Source: Ricinus communis
Lineage: Eukaryota > Streptophyta > Magnoliopsida > Malpighiales > Euphorbiaceae
Assembly (NCBI RefSeq): GCF_019578655.1
Contig: NC_063261.1
Coordinates: forward strand, 11,354,446 to 11,418,445
Reading direction: 5' to 3'
Length of the DNA stretch: 64,000 nt
In this document: piece after piece, positions 12,826 through 23,464 of the stretch
How the letters are laid out: each line of letters opens with the position of its first letter
Numbering within the stretch: position 1 is the first letter of the stretch
Program-made: the position numbers and the translations under genes
The notes under the pieces: generated by a model
What the model was told of the DNA's origin: nothing
Seen by the model: the letters and a program-made list of their open reading frames with translations, nothing else
Databases searched by the model: none

Positions 12826-13379
12826 TAGGAATGACAACGGATAGGGCACCTGCCCATTTAAGGATACCTGAACCTGATTAAAATACACTTACCTGAATCC
12901 GTCCCAAACCCGAATAGAAATACCTGCAAACTATCCGAACCCGATTAAAATTTGTTTGAATTAAATAATATTAAATATATTTATGGATATTTAAATGAGT
13001 AATGGGTACCTTACCCGTTTGTATAGACATTCAGATAATTAAATAGATACCTGTTTACTGAGCCCATTTACAATAATTAAATTCTAAAATAGATTGACAA
13101 ATTAATGTAAACAAAAAATGATAAACTAATTAAATCTAAATATTCAACATTAAATATTCAATATATTATTACAATCCAAACATAAATTTAGTGAAATTTA
13201 AAATAATATTCTAAATAATAAAAATAATATAATAAATTTTAATATAATTGGGTTCGGGTAACAGATACCCGCAGGTTCAAATCTGAATCTGACCCGAATC
13301 CAATACTAGTAGTAAAATTAAATTTCAAATCCGTCCCAAAACTCGTTTATTATTATTTGAATCCATCCTATTAGGGTTT

Positions 13380-14364
13380 TGATACAAACTCGAACCGGAT
13401 ACGTTCAAATACCAAGATGAGCAATAGTGAGAAACTGAAACTGATAAATACTCTCCCTATTTAAGAGGAAGCACCCTTACCAATAAGTTCGAATTGTCGC
13501 CCCAAAATCTAACTTGAAAGTTTGCAATTGATTATGGAACTAACAAACTTAGCAATAGAACTACTAAGCCCTTTAGTTATAAATAGATGAAGAATGTTCA
13601 AACAACCCAAGAAACTAATAAAAAGTTAATTGATTGATCAAACATGTAGATGTGAAACTAAACTAAATAAGTTAATTTAATCTCAAGAAATTCAAGAGTT
13701 AACAACTCAAGGAAAATAAACTTCATTCGAAATGATATATTGATCTAATGCCCTTTTGGCCAAAATACATAGCTCTATTTATAGGGTTTTGAAATGATTC
13801 TAACCTTAGAAGGACTAAGAGATAAGGAATAAAAATCAAACCCTAAAAGACTCCTAATATGCGGCTGATCTTATCCCTATAAGAAAGGATAAGATAAAGA
13901 GTAATCTAAACAAATTAAAATCCTAAATTTATGGAGAAAGTTCTCTTTATCCAGTACTTCTAAAAATATAGGAAATTAACTAAAAAATGGGTCCAGTATG
14001 AATTTATCTTAAAAAATTCGAAGCTCTTTTTACAAGTTCCAGCAGCTCATGAATTATAAGGCGTGGTCACGCCTTATTGACAATGATCTTCTATCCAGAT
14101 TTTGTGTAGCTCACAGGTTGTAAGGCGTGGTCATGCCTTATTGAAGATGAGCTTTTGTCTCAATCTTCATTAATAGTAATTACTGTCACTATCTTCAAGG
14201 CATTGTTATCATCATCAAAAACACCATCATTAGCCATCTTCAAAACATGCTCCAAGTAAGAATTTAAGGCTTGCTTGAACTTCTTACTCCTTGCTCATGT
14301 CATTGGTCCTCCATAGTCTAGTGGATCCATGCTAGTTGACTTAGATGCATCCTTGGTTGCATAA
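13380..14364 (-). repeat. 3' LTR of the initiator-Met gypsy element
   Basis: The 985-bp LTR matches 19,511-20,494 almost throughout. On the minus strand a TATA box (ctatttatag on +, 13,775-13,784) lies about 275 bp downstream of two hairpin motifs at 14,057-14,140. The internal junction shows a purine-rich tract (minus GAGGGGGAAA, 14,365 onward). Confidence 0.92.
14057..14140. repeat. Pair of TAAGGCGTG/CACGCCTTA hairpins in the LTR
   Basis: TAAGGCGTG-GT-CACGCCTTA at 14,057-14,076 is a perfect inverted repeat with 9-bp arms and a 2-nt centre. A second copy at 14,121-14,140 has one change. Both lie upstream of the LTR TATA box in element orientation. Confidence 0.85.
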
Positions 14365-17298
14365 TTTCCCCCTCTTCGAAAGGATTCGACCTCGAATGAA
14401 TGCCTTCATCAAAATTAAAAGGAGACAAATCAGCAACATTAAAAGTAGCACTAACATTATACTCACCGGGTAAGTAAACTTTGTATGCATTATCATTGAT
14501 GCGCTCTATCACTTGAAATGGACCATCACCACGTGGCATCAACTTTGATTTCCTTTGATTGGGAAACCTTTCCTTCCTGAAATGCACCCAAACCCAATCA
14601 CCAACTTAAAAAACCACCCTTTTGCAGCCTTTATTGCGTTGTTTGGTGATTTGTTCATTGCGCCTTTCCAAGTTTGCACGCACTTGTTCATGCAACTTCA
14701 ACACAAATTCAGCCTTCTTTATGCCATCTAAATTCACTTGTTCACTCAAAGGTAAAGCAATCAAATCTAAAGGACTCAAAGGAATAAAGCCATAAACAAT
14801 TTCAAATGGGCAAAATTGAGTAGAAGAATGCATACTACCATTATATGCAAATTCAACATGCAGCAAACAATCTTCCCATGTTCTTAAGTTTCGTTTAACC
14901 ACGGTCCTAAGTAATTGTGACAAAGTTCTATTCACTATCTCGGTTTGACCATCGGTGAGGATGACATGTAGTAGAAAAAAACAATTTAGTTCCCAATTTA
15001 CCCCATAAGATCTTCCAAAAATAGCTCAAAAAATTGGCGCCCCTATCACTAACAATAGTTCTAGGCATACCATGTAAATGTACAATTTCTCTAAAGAACA
15101 ATTCAGCAACATGTTATGCATCATTGGTTTTCCTACATGCAATAAGTGTGACATCTTTGAAAACCTATCCACAACAACAAAAATACTATCATGCCATGCT
15201 TAGACCTAGGTAATCCAAGCACAAAATCCATAGATATGTAAATCCAAGGAGCATTAGGTATGGGCAAAGGCATGTACAACCCATTAGGTTGTGATTTAGA
15301 CTTGGCTTGCTTGCATACAATACAATTAGCACATAATCTAATCACATCAGATTTCATCTTAGGCCATGCAAAATATCTAAGGTCTTTTGAATACCAAAGT
15401 GTCCCATCAAGCCACCTTCATGTGACTCTCTCACAAGCAATTCACGCATAGAACACATAGGAATGCATAGACGTTTTTCCTTGAACAGAAATCCATCATG
15501 TCTATAAAATTTATCAATAGCACCATGTTCACAAGCATGAAAAATAGAACCAAAATCATAGTCATCAACATACAAGTCTTTGATATACTCGAAACCAATC
15601 ACTTTTGTTTCTAAAGTAGCAAGTAAAGCATACATTCTAGATAGTGTATCGACAACTACATTTTCTTTACCTTGCTTCTACTTAATGACATAGGGAAACG
15701 CTTCAATGAATTCACTCCACTTAGCATGGCATTTATTCAACTTGTTCTATCCCTTCAAGTGCTTCAATGCTTTATGATCCATGTGAATAAAAAAATCCTT
15801 AGGTAGCAAATAATGCTGCCAAACATCAAGTGCACATACAAGAGCATACAATTCCTTGTCATAAGTTGGATACTTCAAGCTAGCTCCATTCAACTTTTCA
15901 CTAAAATAGGCTATTGGCTTCCCATCTTGCATTAAAACGGCTCCAATACCTACACCAAAAGCATCACAATCAATTTCAAAAGTTTTGGAAAAAATCAGGA
16001 AGTGAAAGAATAGGAGATGAAGTAAGTTTGTCCTTTAGCATATCGAATGCTTTTTCTTGTTGTTCTCCCTAATGAAACTTCACGTTCTTCTTTACAAGCT
16101 CATTGAGTGGTGCGGTAAGGGTACTGAAGTCTTTGACAAACCTCCTATAGAAGCTTGTAAGCCCATGAAAGCTCCTCACGTCACTAACATTCTTTGGTAT
16201 TGGTCACTCCTTAATTGCTTTCACCTTGTCTTCATCAACCTAAATTCCATTTGCACTAATAACAAAACCAAGAAATAAAAGTTTGTTTGTGCAGAAATCA
16301 CACTTAGCAAGGTTAGCATATAAAGAATTCTCATGCAAAACCATCAACACCATCCGAACATGTTCAACATGCTCATTCAAGCTCTTACTATAAATCAAAA
16401 TATCATGAAAGTATACTACCACAAATTTATCAATATACGCACGCAAAACATGGTTCATTGGTCTTATAAAAGTACTTGGTGCGTTAGTTAAGCCAAAAGG
16501 CATGACCAACCACTCATACAAACCAAATTTAGTTTTGAATGCTGTTTTCCACTCATCACCTATATTCATTCTAATTTGGTGATAGCCACTTCTCAAATCA
16601 ATTTTAGTAAAAATAACACTACCATGCATTTCATCTAACATATCATCTAACCTAGGAATAGGATGACAATATTTAATGGCAATCTTGTTAATTGCACGAC
16701 AATCAACACACATATGCCAAGACCTATCTTTCCTAGGGACTAACAAAACAGGAACAACACATGGACTAAGATTTTCCCTAACATAACCTTTACTTAGTAG
16801 TTCCTCAACTTGGCATTGCAACTCTTTGTTCTCCTCGGGATTGACTCTATAAGCTGGTCTATTTGGAATAGATGACCCCGACAAAAAGTCAATTTGGTGC
16901 TCTATCCCCCTTAGTAGTGGCAACCCACTAGGTAATTCCTCGGGAAACACATCTTCAAACTCCTGCAAAACACTTACAAACACACTAGGAAGAGAAGAGT
17001 TAAGATCATTAGTGTTAAATAAAGTTTCCTTATACATAAGTACAAGTACTTGCCTATTTTCATTCAAAGCCTTTCTCAAGTCTCGCTCTCTAACTAAGAA
17101 ACTCACTTTTTTCTCACTTGCCTCCCTTTTTTCTTGCGCCTTACTCATTTTTTTGCTCACATTCTTGCACAAAACCTCACTAAACTCTCCTTTTACCACT
17201 CTTTGCTCGCCCCTCATTATTTTCGACACAACTCCCCTTTTGCTTGTACACCTTTTCTTTTTCACGTGCACTCTCACACTTTCTTTTTTCTTTCTCAT
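14318..17298 (-). pseudogene. Gypsy pol (RT, RNase H, integrase), inactivated
   Basis: Fragments in order on the minus strand: a linker rich in Lys/Glu; reverse transcriptase (about 16,950-16,240) with VDCRAINKI, KIDLRSGYHQI, MPFGLTNAP and YFHDILIYS; RNase H (about 15,932-15,747) with [11 protein letters not shown] and HMDHKALK; integrase zinc-binding region ([13 protein letters not shown], then [11 protein letters not shown], about 15,430-15,290); integrase core remnants; and a C-terminal segment ([18 protein letters not shown], 14,587-14,318). The LTR begins inside this last reading frame. The first catalytic Asp of the F-D-D box is replaced by His (codon at 16,405-16,407), which should abolish polymerase activity. 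Several nonsense codons and frameshifts separate the fragments. Confidence 0.92.
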
Positions 17299-17755
17299 AT
17301 GCTTCCATTCGGTCCTTTACAACTTTTTGTAATTCATAAACTTCTTTAGGACTTAATGGTGCCAAAACATACGGTTTTCCATCCATTACAAGAGAATAAG
17401 CATTGGTTCGACTATTATGAATTACAGATCTATCATATAACCATGGTCTACCTAGCAACATATGACATGCATGCATGGGAACAACATCACATAGTACCTC
17501 ATCATGATACTTCTTTACACTAAATGCAACCCGTACTTGCTTAGTAACTTTAATTCCATTTTGATCATTGATCCATTGCAAGGTGTATGGCTTAGGGTGC
17601 TTAATAGTTGGAAGCTTAAGTTTATCAACTATCATAGCACTTGCTACATTAGTACAACTACCCCCATCAATGATTAAACTACAATTAGCATCATGGTTTT
17701 GTACTTTACATGTAGTATGGAATATGTTTTCCCTTTGAGCATCATCATCAACAGG
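17180..17755 (-). pseudogene. Gypsy aspartic protease region
   Basis: The minus-strand frame reads IIDGGSCTNVAS (about 17,640-17,680), the protease active-site region in its plant gypsy variant form, followed by ILLGRPWLYDR-like residues (MLLGRPWLYDR). It continues in the gag frame after an in-frame stop at about 17,756 and is separated from the reverse transcriptase by a frameshift near 17,290. Confidence 0.85.
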
Positions 17756-18760
17756 TTATAAATTAAGAGCTCTAAAGGTTACAAGTACTTTACTAACCTC
17801 ACCCAATTGCACATCATCACAATCCTCCAACTCAGGCATGTCTAGGTAATCCTCCTCACCAGGTTCAGATTCTTCATCACTCTCAAAGACCACTTCACCA
17901 CCTCGAATTGCAATGGTTCGCTTGTTTGGGCATTGGGAAGATATATGCCCATACCCCAAACACTTGAAGCATTGCACTTTTCTTGATTTGAGGTCACCTT
18001 GTGTCGTTGGCTTATTGTTAACATCAAGTTTAGGGGCTGCCTTGATGTCTTTTGATGCCTCACGACCCTTGTTAGGGGGCTGGTTGCTCCCTTTCCACTT
18101 GTTACTCCATTTTGAGTTAGGAGCAACACTTTTGCTCTTAGTTTTCAATTGCTTTTCCACCTTTACGGCCATGTGCAACATGTCCTCCATCTCTACATAA
18201 TGCTGCTATTCAATTATGTTAGCAATATCACGATTCAAACCATGCAGAAATCTTGCCATTGTGGCTTCCCTATCCTCATCTATATTGGCTCTAATCATAG
18301 CTATCTCCATAGATTGCCAATACTCCTCAACACTCTTACTACCTTGTACTAAATTTTGTAACTTGTTGTACAAATCCCTTTGGTAGTGTGATGGCACAAA
18401 CCTTTTACGCACAATGCGCTTAACCTCATCCCATGAACCAACTTCGGGTTCCCCATAACGCCTATGATGACTCACCAATTAATCCCACCAAATGGCAGCA
18501 TAATCACAAAATTCAATAATAACAAGTTTAACCCTTTTAGACTCACTATAGTTATGACATTCAAAAACCCTTTCAACCTTCTTTTCCCACTCCAAATAAA
18601 CTTCAGGGTCACTCTTACCATGAAAAGACGGTATTCTCATCTTAATGCTACCCCAATTAGTGTCAATTTTGGGTTGGAGATTATGTATAGACCCTTTAGA
18701 CTCACTTTCTAGGTCATTATCAAAACCATCCCCTTTAGACGTTTTAGGCATATCATTCAA
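17756..18760 (-). pseudogene. Gypsy gag with zinc knuckle, two internal stops
   Basis: One continuous frame from 18,760 to 17,756 is broken by nonsense codons after WWD (about 18,480) and after ANIIE (about 18,205). It contains the retrotransposon gag core (FHGKSDPEVYLEWEKKVE, then WDEVKRIVRKRFVP, then RFLHGLNRDIA). A CCHC zinc knuckle CFKCLGYGHISSQC lies at about 17,940-17,980, followed by an acidic tail. Gag would form the cytoplasmic particle that packages the element RNA. Confidence 0.92.
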
Positions 18761-19495
18761 TAACCTAGTTAATTTGTCATCTTATTTTTGAAATTATCTT
18801 TGCATATGTTCTACTACATCTTTCAATGTAGAGGCTAAATTTTCCAAAGTCAATGGCTGTTCAGAAGACATGGTTAACCCAAAAGACTAGAAAAAAAAAA
18901 ACAAAAAAAACAAGACCTGATCAAGTGTTATACTCTGGAGGCTTCTTATAGTCAAAGGTAAAACAAGAAAAGATCACTCCCTTATGTGTTTCACTCACAA
19001 AGGATTGAATTCCTTATAGAAATTAAATCAAATTATTCTAGTAATCACAAAAACAAATTTTTCACAACCTCTTAACGTTTATTGATTCTGAAGTTCAATA
19101 GAACACTCGTGAATCAATAAAATGAATTATAAGCGTGTGAACAAAACAAGCTTACAACTAATCAAACAAGACTCAATTAACCCAAAAGAAAAGCTTTTTA
19201 AGAGAAAACAAAAAATTACACAAATCAGAATTTCAAGAATGAAGAACAGCTCCAATCAATTTTAAAAAAAAAGAATTGCGGAATGAATCAATCAAGAATC
19301 AATTCTTCAAGAACCAACTAACACAAACGGTTAGGGTTAGTTTTCCGTTCCTTTCCTTTTTTTTTTAAAATCTGCCTTGGTATGTGGGCAACAATTGAAA
19401 ATAGTATACTTTTTTTTAATGATGCGAACAAAAATTGAGATGAAATAGAAGACAAACCCTTAATTGAAAAGAAAGTAAACCAAACTTACAAGTTT

Positions 19496-19508
19496 GGCTC
19501 TGATACCA
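19496..19508 (-). other. Primer-binding site, initiator tRNA-Met type
   Basis: The minus strand reads TGGTATCAGAGCC two bases inside the 5' LTR, the standard plant initiator-Met primer site. This fixes the orientation of the element as minus. Confidence 0.92.
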
Positions 19509-19510
19509 AA

Positions 19511-20494
19511 TGATACGAACTCGAACCGGATACGTTCAAACACCAAGATGAGCAATGGTGAGAAACTCAAACTGATAAATGCTCTCCCTATTTAAGAGGA
19601 AGCACCCTTACCAATAAATTTGAATTGTCGCCCCAAAATCTAATTTGAAAGTTTGCAATTGATTATGGAACTAACAAACTTAGCAATATAACTACTAAGC
19701 CCTTTAGTTATAAATAGATGAAGAATGTTCAAACAACCCAAGAAACTAATAAAAAGTTAATTGATTGATCAAACATGTAGATGTGAAACTAAACTAAACA
19801 AGTTAATTTAATCTCAAGAAATTCAAGAGTTAACAACTCAAGGAAAATAAACTTCATTCAAAATGATATATTGATCTAATGCCCTTTTGGTCGAAATATA
19901 TAGCTCTATTTATAGGGTTTTGAAATAATTCTAACCCTAGAAGGACTAAGAGATAAGGAAAAAAATCAAATTCTAAAAGACTCCTAATATGCGGCTGATC
20001 TTATCCCTATAAGGAAGGATAAGATAAAGAGTAATCTAAACAAATTAAAATCCTAAATTCATGGAGAAAGTTCTCTTTATCCAGTACTTCCAAAAATATA
20101 GGAAATTAACTAAAAAATGGGTCCACTACAAATTTATCTTGAAAAATTCGAAGCTATTTTTGCAGGTTCCAGCAGCTTATGAATTGTAAGGCGTGGTCAC
20201 GCCTTATTGACAATGATCTTCTGTCTAGATTTTGCGTAGCTCACAGGTTGTAAGGCGTGGTCACGCCTTATTGAAGATGAGCTTCTACCTCAATCTTCAT
20301 TAATAACAATTACTTTCACTATCTTCAGGGCATTGTTATCATCATTAAAAGCACCATTATTAGCCATCTTCAAAACATGCTCCAAGTAAGAATTTAAGGC
20401 TTGCTTGAACTTCTTACTCCTTTCTCGTGTCATTGGTCCTCCATAGGCTAGTGGATCCATGCTAGTTGACTTAGATGCATCCTTGGTTGCATCA
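19511..20494 (-). repeat. 5' LTR of the initiator-Met gypsy element
   Basis: The 984-bp copy matches 13,380-14,364. The TATA box is at 19,906-19,915 (+ ctatttatag) and the two hairpin motifs are at 20,187-20,206 and 20,251-20,270, both perfect in this copy. Confidence 0.92.
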
Positions 20495-20552
20495 GGTTCT
20501 GTCGGATCGGGTACACGAAAATACCTGCCCGACTGCCATCCCTAATCATAGT

Positions 20553-22560
20553 CTATTAGATATATTTCTTTACTTAAAATCACTATGTTTAATCTCTTAG
20601 ATCTAGTTTTATATTTCTCCTTTCAGTCCATCATACAAACCCTATAATAAAAATATTATGGTGATTAGTCACAATATTCACAATAAGCAGAAAAAGATTA
20701 AATTAAAAACCAAAAAAAATTATCATTGAATTCACTTAAAAATTCATTAGACTACATCCTTCACTCTAATAGAGAGATTAGTTACTCATACTAGATGAAT
20801 AATAAACATAATATATAACTAAAGAAAATATAATTAATATTGATGGTTAGAGAAAACACTACGTTAATTTCTAAGAAATTATGAAATCTCCCTTCAATCT
20901 TATAGCAATCTCCACTTTCTCTCTCTAGAAAGTGTTTTTCTCTCTCCAATTGAATGCCTCTCCTTAAAAGTAAAATATAAGCCCCTCAACCCTAAGTTAT
21001 AATGATGTATTATAGGGGAATACAAATAAAATCTAAATATAATTCATAAATATATCTTTTTCAGTTTTTTACATTGGAGGCTATTTTAGGACCTTATAAA
21101 TATTGAATTTGGACTTGTGTTCTGTATAAACATTGTAGCCCTTGAAGAGTAGATTATTTTTAGACTCTGAATCACCTCAATCGATCTTTATAACTCTAGA
21201 TGAGGCCTAAATACTGAGACTGACCCAAATAGAAATAAACTGCACAATATCTGACTTCGATCCAAGTTTTCTCATCCTTAGCAATCTGATATGAAGTTGA
21301 ACTATCATAAGAAATATAGCTTAGGTAGTTCTCTATAAAGTTGAAAAAGACCACTTTTTAATTCTAGACTATTACGATCACAAAAAATCTCACCAAAACT
21401 AATATGACCAATGTTGAATTTCACTATTTTTTTGAGAAACTCCTTTTCTCGACGTGAAACGATTCTCCAACTGGTCCCGACCCTTTTTAAGCACCTGAAT
21501 CGGTCGTAGAGCCGACTCACAATAGCAGGTCAAGCTTTCTTCATTTTCCATCGGGTTTTACAGCTGATCCTTGCTCCTTTGACTTTTCTGAATCGGTTCT
21601 AGGGCCTGTTCAACTTAAAACTCCATTTTTTGTGATTCAAGTCACTCCTCCAATATCTGATGCTTATCTAAATCGATCCAAGAGTCAATTCGTACTCTGT
21701 AAAGCTCCATATTTACTTAGAATTTCCAATATGCCTCAGATACAATAATAAACAACTCAGTAACTAAATCAAGTAAAAACTATATAAGATTACAAATATA
21801 TTAACTATATATGCACAATAAAACCATGAAAGTATACTTATAATTTAGAGTTAAATTGTTACTTGTCCTCAAGTATTCCTTCGTTCACTATCAAATTCTC
21901 CCATACTTGAATTGTTACTCGTCCTCAAAAAATGACAACCCATGACTCTTAAAACAATCACCCCACTCAGATAGTTAAGATAACCAAAAATTTTGGAACC
22001 GATCTCATAATTGTCAATTAATTTTATAATCAAGAGAAATCAACACAATTAATTCAATTCATGTGCAACATCCCAATAAAACTTGGATGTGTGTGTGTGA
22101 CCTTGATGCAGAATCAACATAAACAATTAATTCAGTCACTATTGAAATTACTCCATCATACTGCAGTTGTCTTTAAAGCATTCATCTCAATCTCAATCTT
22201 TTGATTTGATCTATTTTATTGCCAAGAGATTACTTTCTCTTTCTTTTCTATCATCCAAAGAATATTTTCTTATTGAGTACTTAGATGATAGGTATCTATT
22301 TTTCTTAATATTTTTATAGTCTTTTTATGCGAATACTAACACTTGTGGTAAAAGCACCTAGTTACTCAATATATAACAACCTTAGAAAGTCTTGCTTACT
22401 CATATTGATCAATTACCTTTTGACACGAAGATCAATATTTGTGATGAAGACCTCCAGTTACTCAGTAACTAAACAACAACGAAGTAGAATTTTTCAGCAT
22501 AATCAACTTATTCTCAATTTTACAATTTAAAGAAAGAGAGAGCCTAAAAATTCCAAATTT
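20553..22560 (-). mobile_element. Degenerate LTR-element relic (possibly Athila-like)
   Basis: No coding frame is supported. The stretch continues the DNA left of the hAT-like insertion. It contains cccatacttgaattgttactcgtcctc near 21,900, which resembles the region beside the inner Athila 3' LTR (cccatacttaaacttttgcttgtcctcg at about 53,693). That suggests the LTR of an old Athila-like element on the minus strand. Boundaries and lineage are uncertain. Confidence 0.3.
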
Positions 22561-22562
22561 CT

Positions 22563-23464
22563 ACATCATTGATATTGTAATTGCATGTTGACTCGGGATG
22601 AGATGGCACTAGAACAGGCTGCTGATGGGTTGCATCAGGACCGCATGTCGCACCGATATAAATCTAAGACAGGTAGTAAAAGAATAATTTAAGACTTGCC
22701 TTGGTCGCGTTCAACTCTTTTGGCTGTGTAGAGTTTGAGTGCCAGATTAAAGGTCCCTGGTCGAGCGTTGCTCTTTAGACGTCGGCTTTATTGGAAATTA
22801 AGTGACCAGGCTGGATTTAAGGACCCTGGTCGAGCTTTGCTCTCTGGGCACTAGTCTTGTTGGAGTGAGAGAGCCGAAAGGCTAAGTCTGTTAGTGTTGA
22901 GATTAGGGTTCTGCTGAGGTACTTATCCCGTAGCATGAAAAATATATTTTATTGAATCATGGCATGACATCCGTTTTTACATGACCTAATATTTTATTTG
23001 ATTAAATGAATATTTTATTAAAGTGGTTTTATTTATTTTTGGATATATGATTTTAACTCACTCTCGAGACTAATAGTCTCAACTTTTAATTGTTTTCAAG
23101 TGTTTGTTAGTTTTTGCAGTTCTTTTCCTCTAGCAGTCCAACTTCCTTCATCTTCGGGTTTTAATGTAATTGATTTTATTGGTATGTTTGACTTTTAAGA
23201 TTCTAGATTCTCCGCAGTAGAAATTTTAGACTTATCATTTTGTAATTGCATGTAAATTTGGGTTTTGCCTAATTATGTCGGCAGACTGAATTAAATATGT
23301 AGTATCTGAGGGTTAAAGGTTAGTTATAGAATAGTGCTAATGGACAGAATCTGGATTATACCTTGATTGAGTTAGTGAATTATCAGGCTTACTACGGGAC
23401 TTAGTGGCCTTAAGCCTACCCATTCCCTAGTGCCAGTCACGGGCTCACAGATCGGGTCGTGATA
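22563..23464. repeat. Tekay/Del-like LTR fragment
   Basis: The right edge ends acagatcgggtcgtgata, like the GGGTCGTGACA terminus of Tekay/Del-type LTRs. Inside are a diverged direct repeat (ccctggtcgagcgttgctct at about 22,758 and ccctggtcgagctttgctct at about 22,826) and the segment ctcactctcgagactaatagtctcaac. The left terminus was not recognised, so it is either truncated or degenerate. It abuts the broken pol of Tat copy A. Confidence 0.5.

Larger units (their letters stand above)
13380..20494 (-). mobile_element. Ty3/gypsy LTR retrotransposon, initiator-Met primed, nested in the hAT-like element
   Basis: Two direct LTRs (13,380-14,364 and 19,511-20,494) with TGATAC...GCATCA ends flank gag, protease, reverse transcriptase, RNase H and integrase remnants on the minus strand. 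The flanking 5-mers are ggttt (13,375-13,379) and ggttc (20,495-20,499), a target duplication with one change. By eye the LTRs differ at only a few percent of positions, so the insertion is fairly recent. Stops, a frameshift and an altered reverse-transcriptase active site make this copy defective. No chromodomain was seen after the integrase, and I do not assign a finer lineage. Confidence 0.93.
12826..20544. mobile_element. hAT-like non-autonomous element split by a gypsy insertion
   Basis: The left end reads TAGGAATGACAACGG and the reverse complement of the right end reads TAGGGATGGCAGTCGG, an imperfect terminal inverted repeat. Both sides are flanked by the same 8-bp direct repeat atcatagt (12,818-12,825 and 20,545-20,552). 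Eight bases is the duplication length made by hAT transposases. Without the inserted retrotransposon the element is about 600 bp, GGGTA/TACCC-rich and non-coding. It would depend on a transposase made elsewhere. Confidence 0.75.

Noticed and set aside
17012..17349. Phe/Leu-rich + strand open stretches that look like membrane proteins
   Set aside because: They are the reverse of the Lys/Glu-rich gypsy linker on the minus strand; the hydrophobicity is a shadow.
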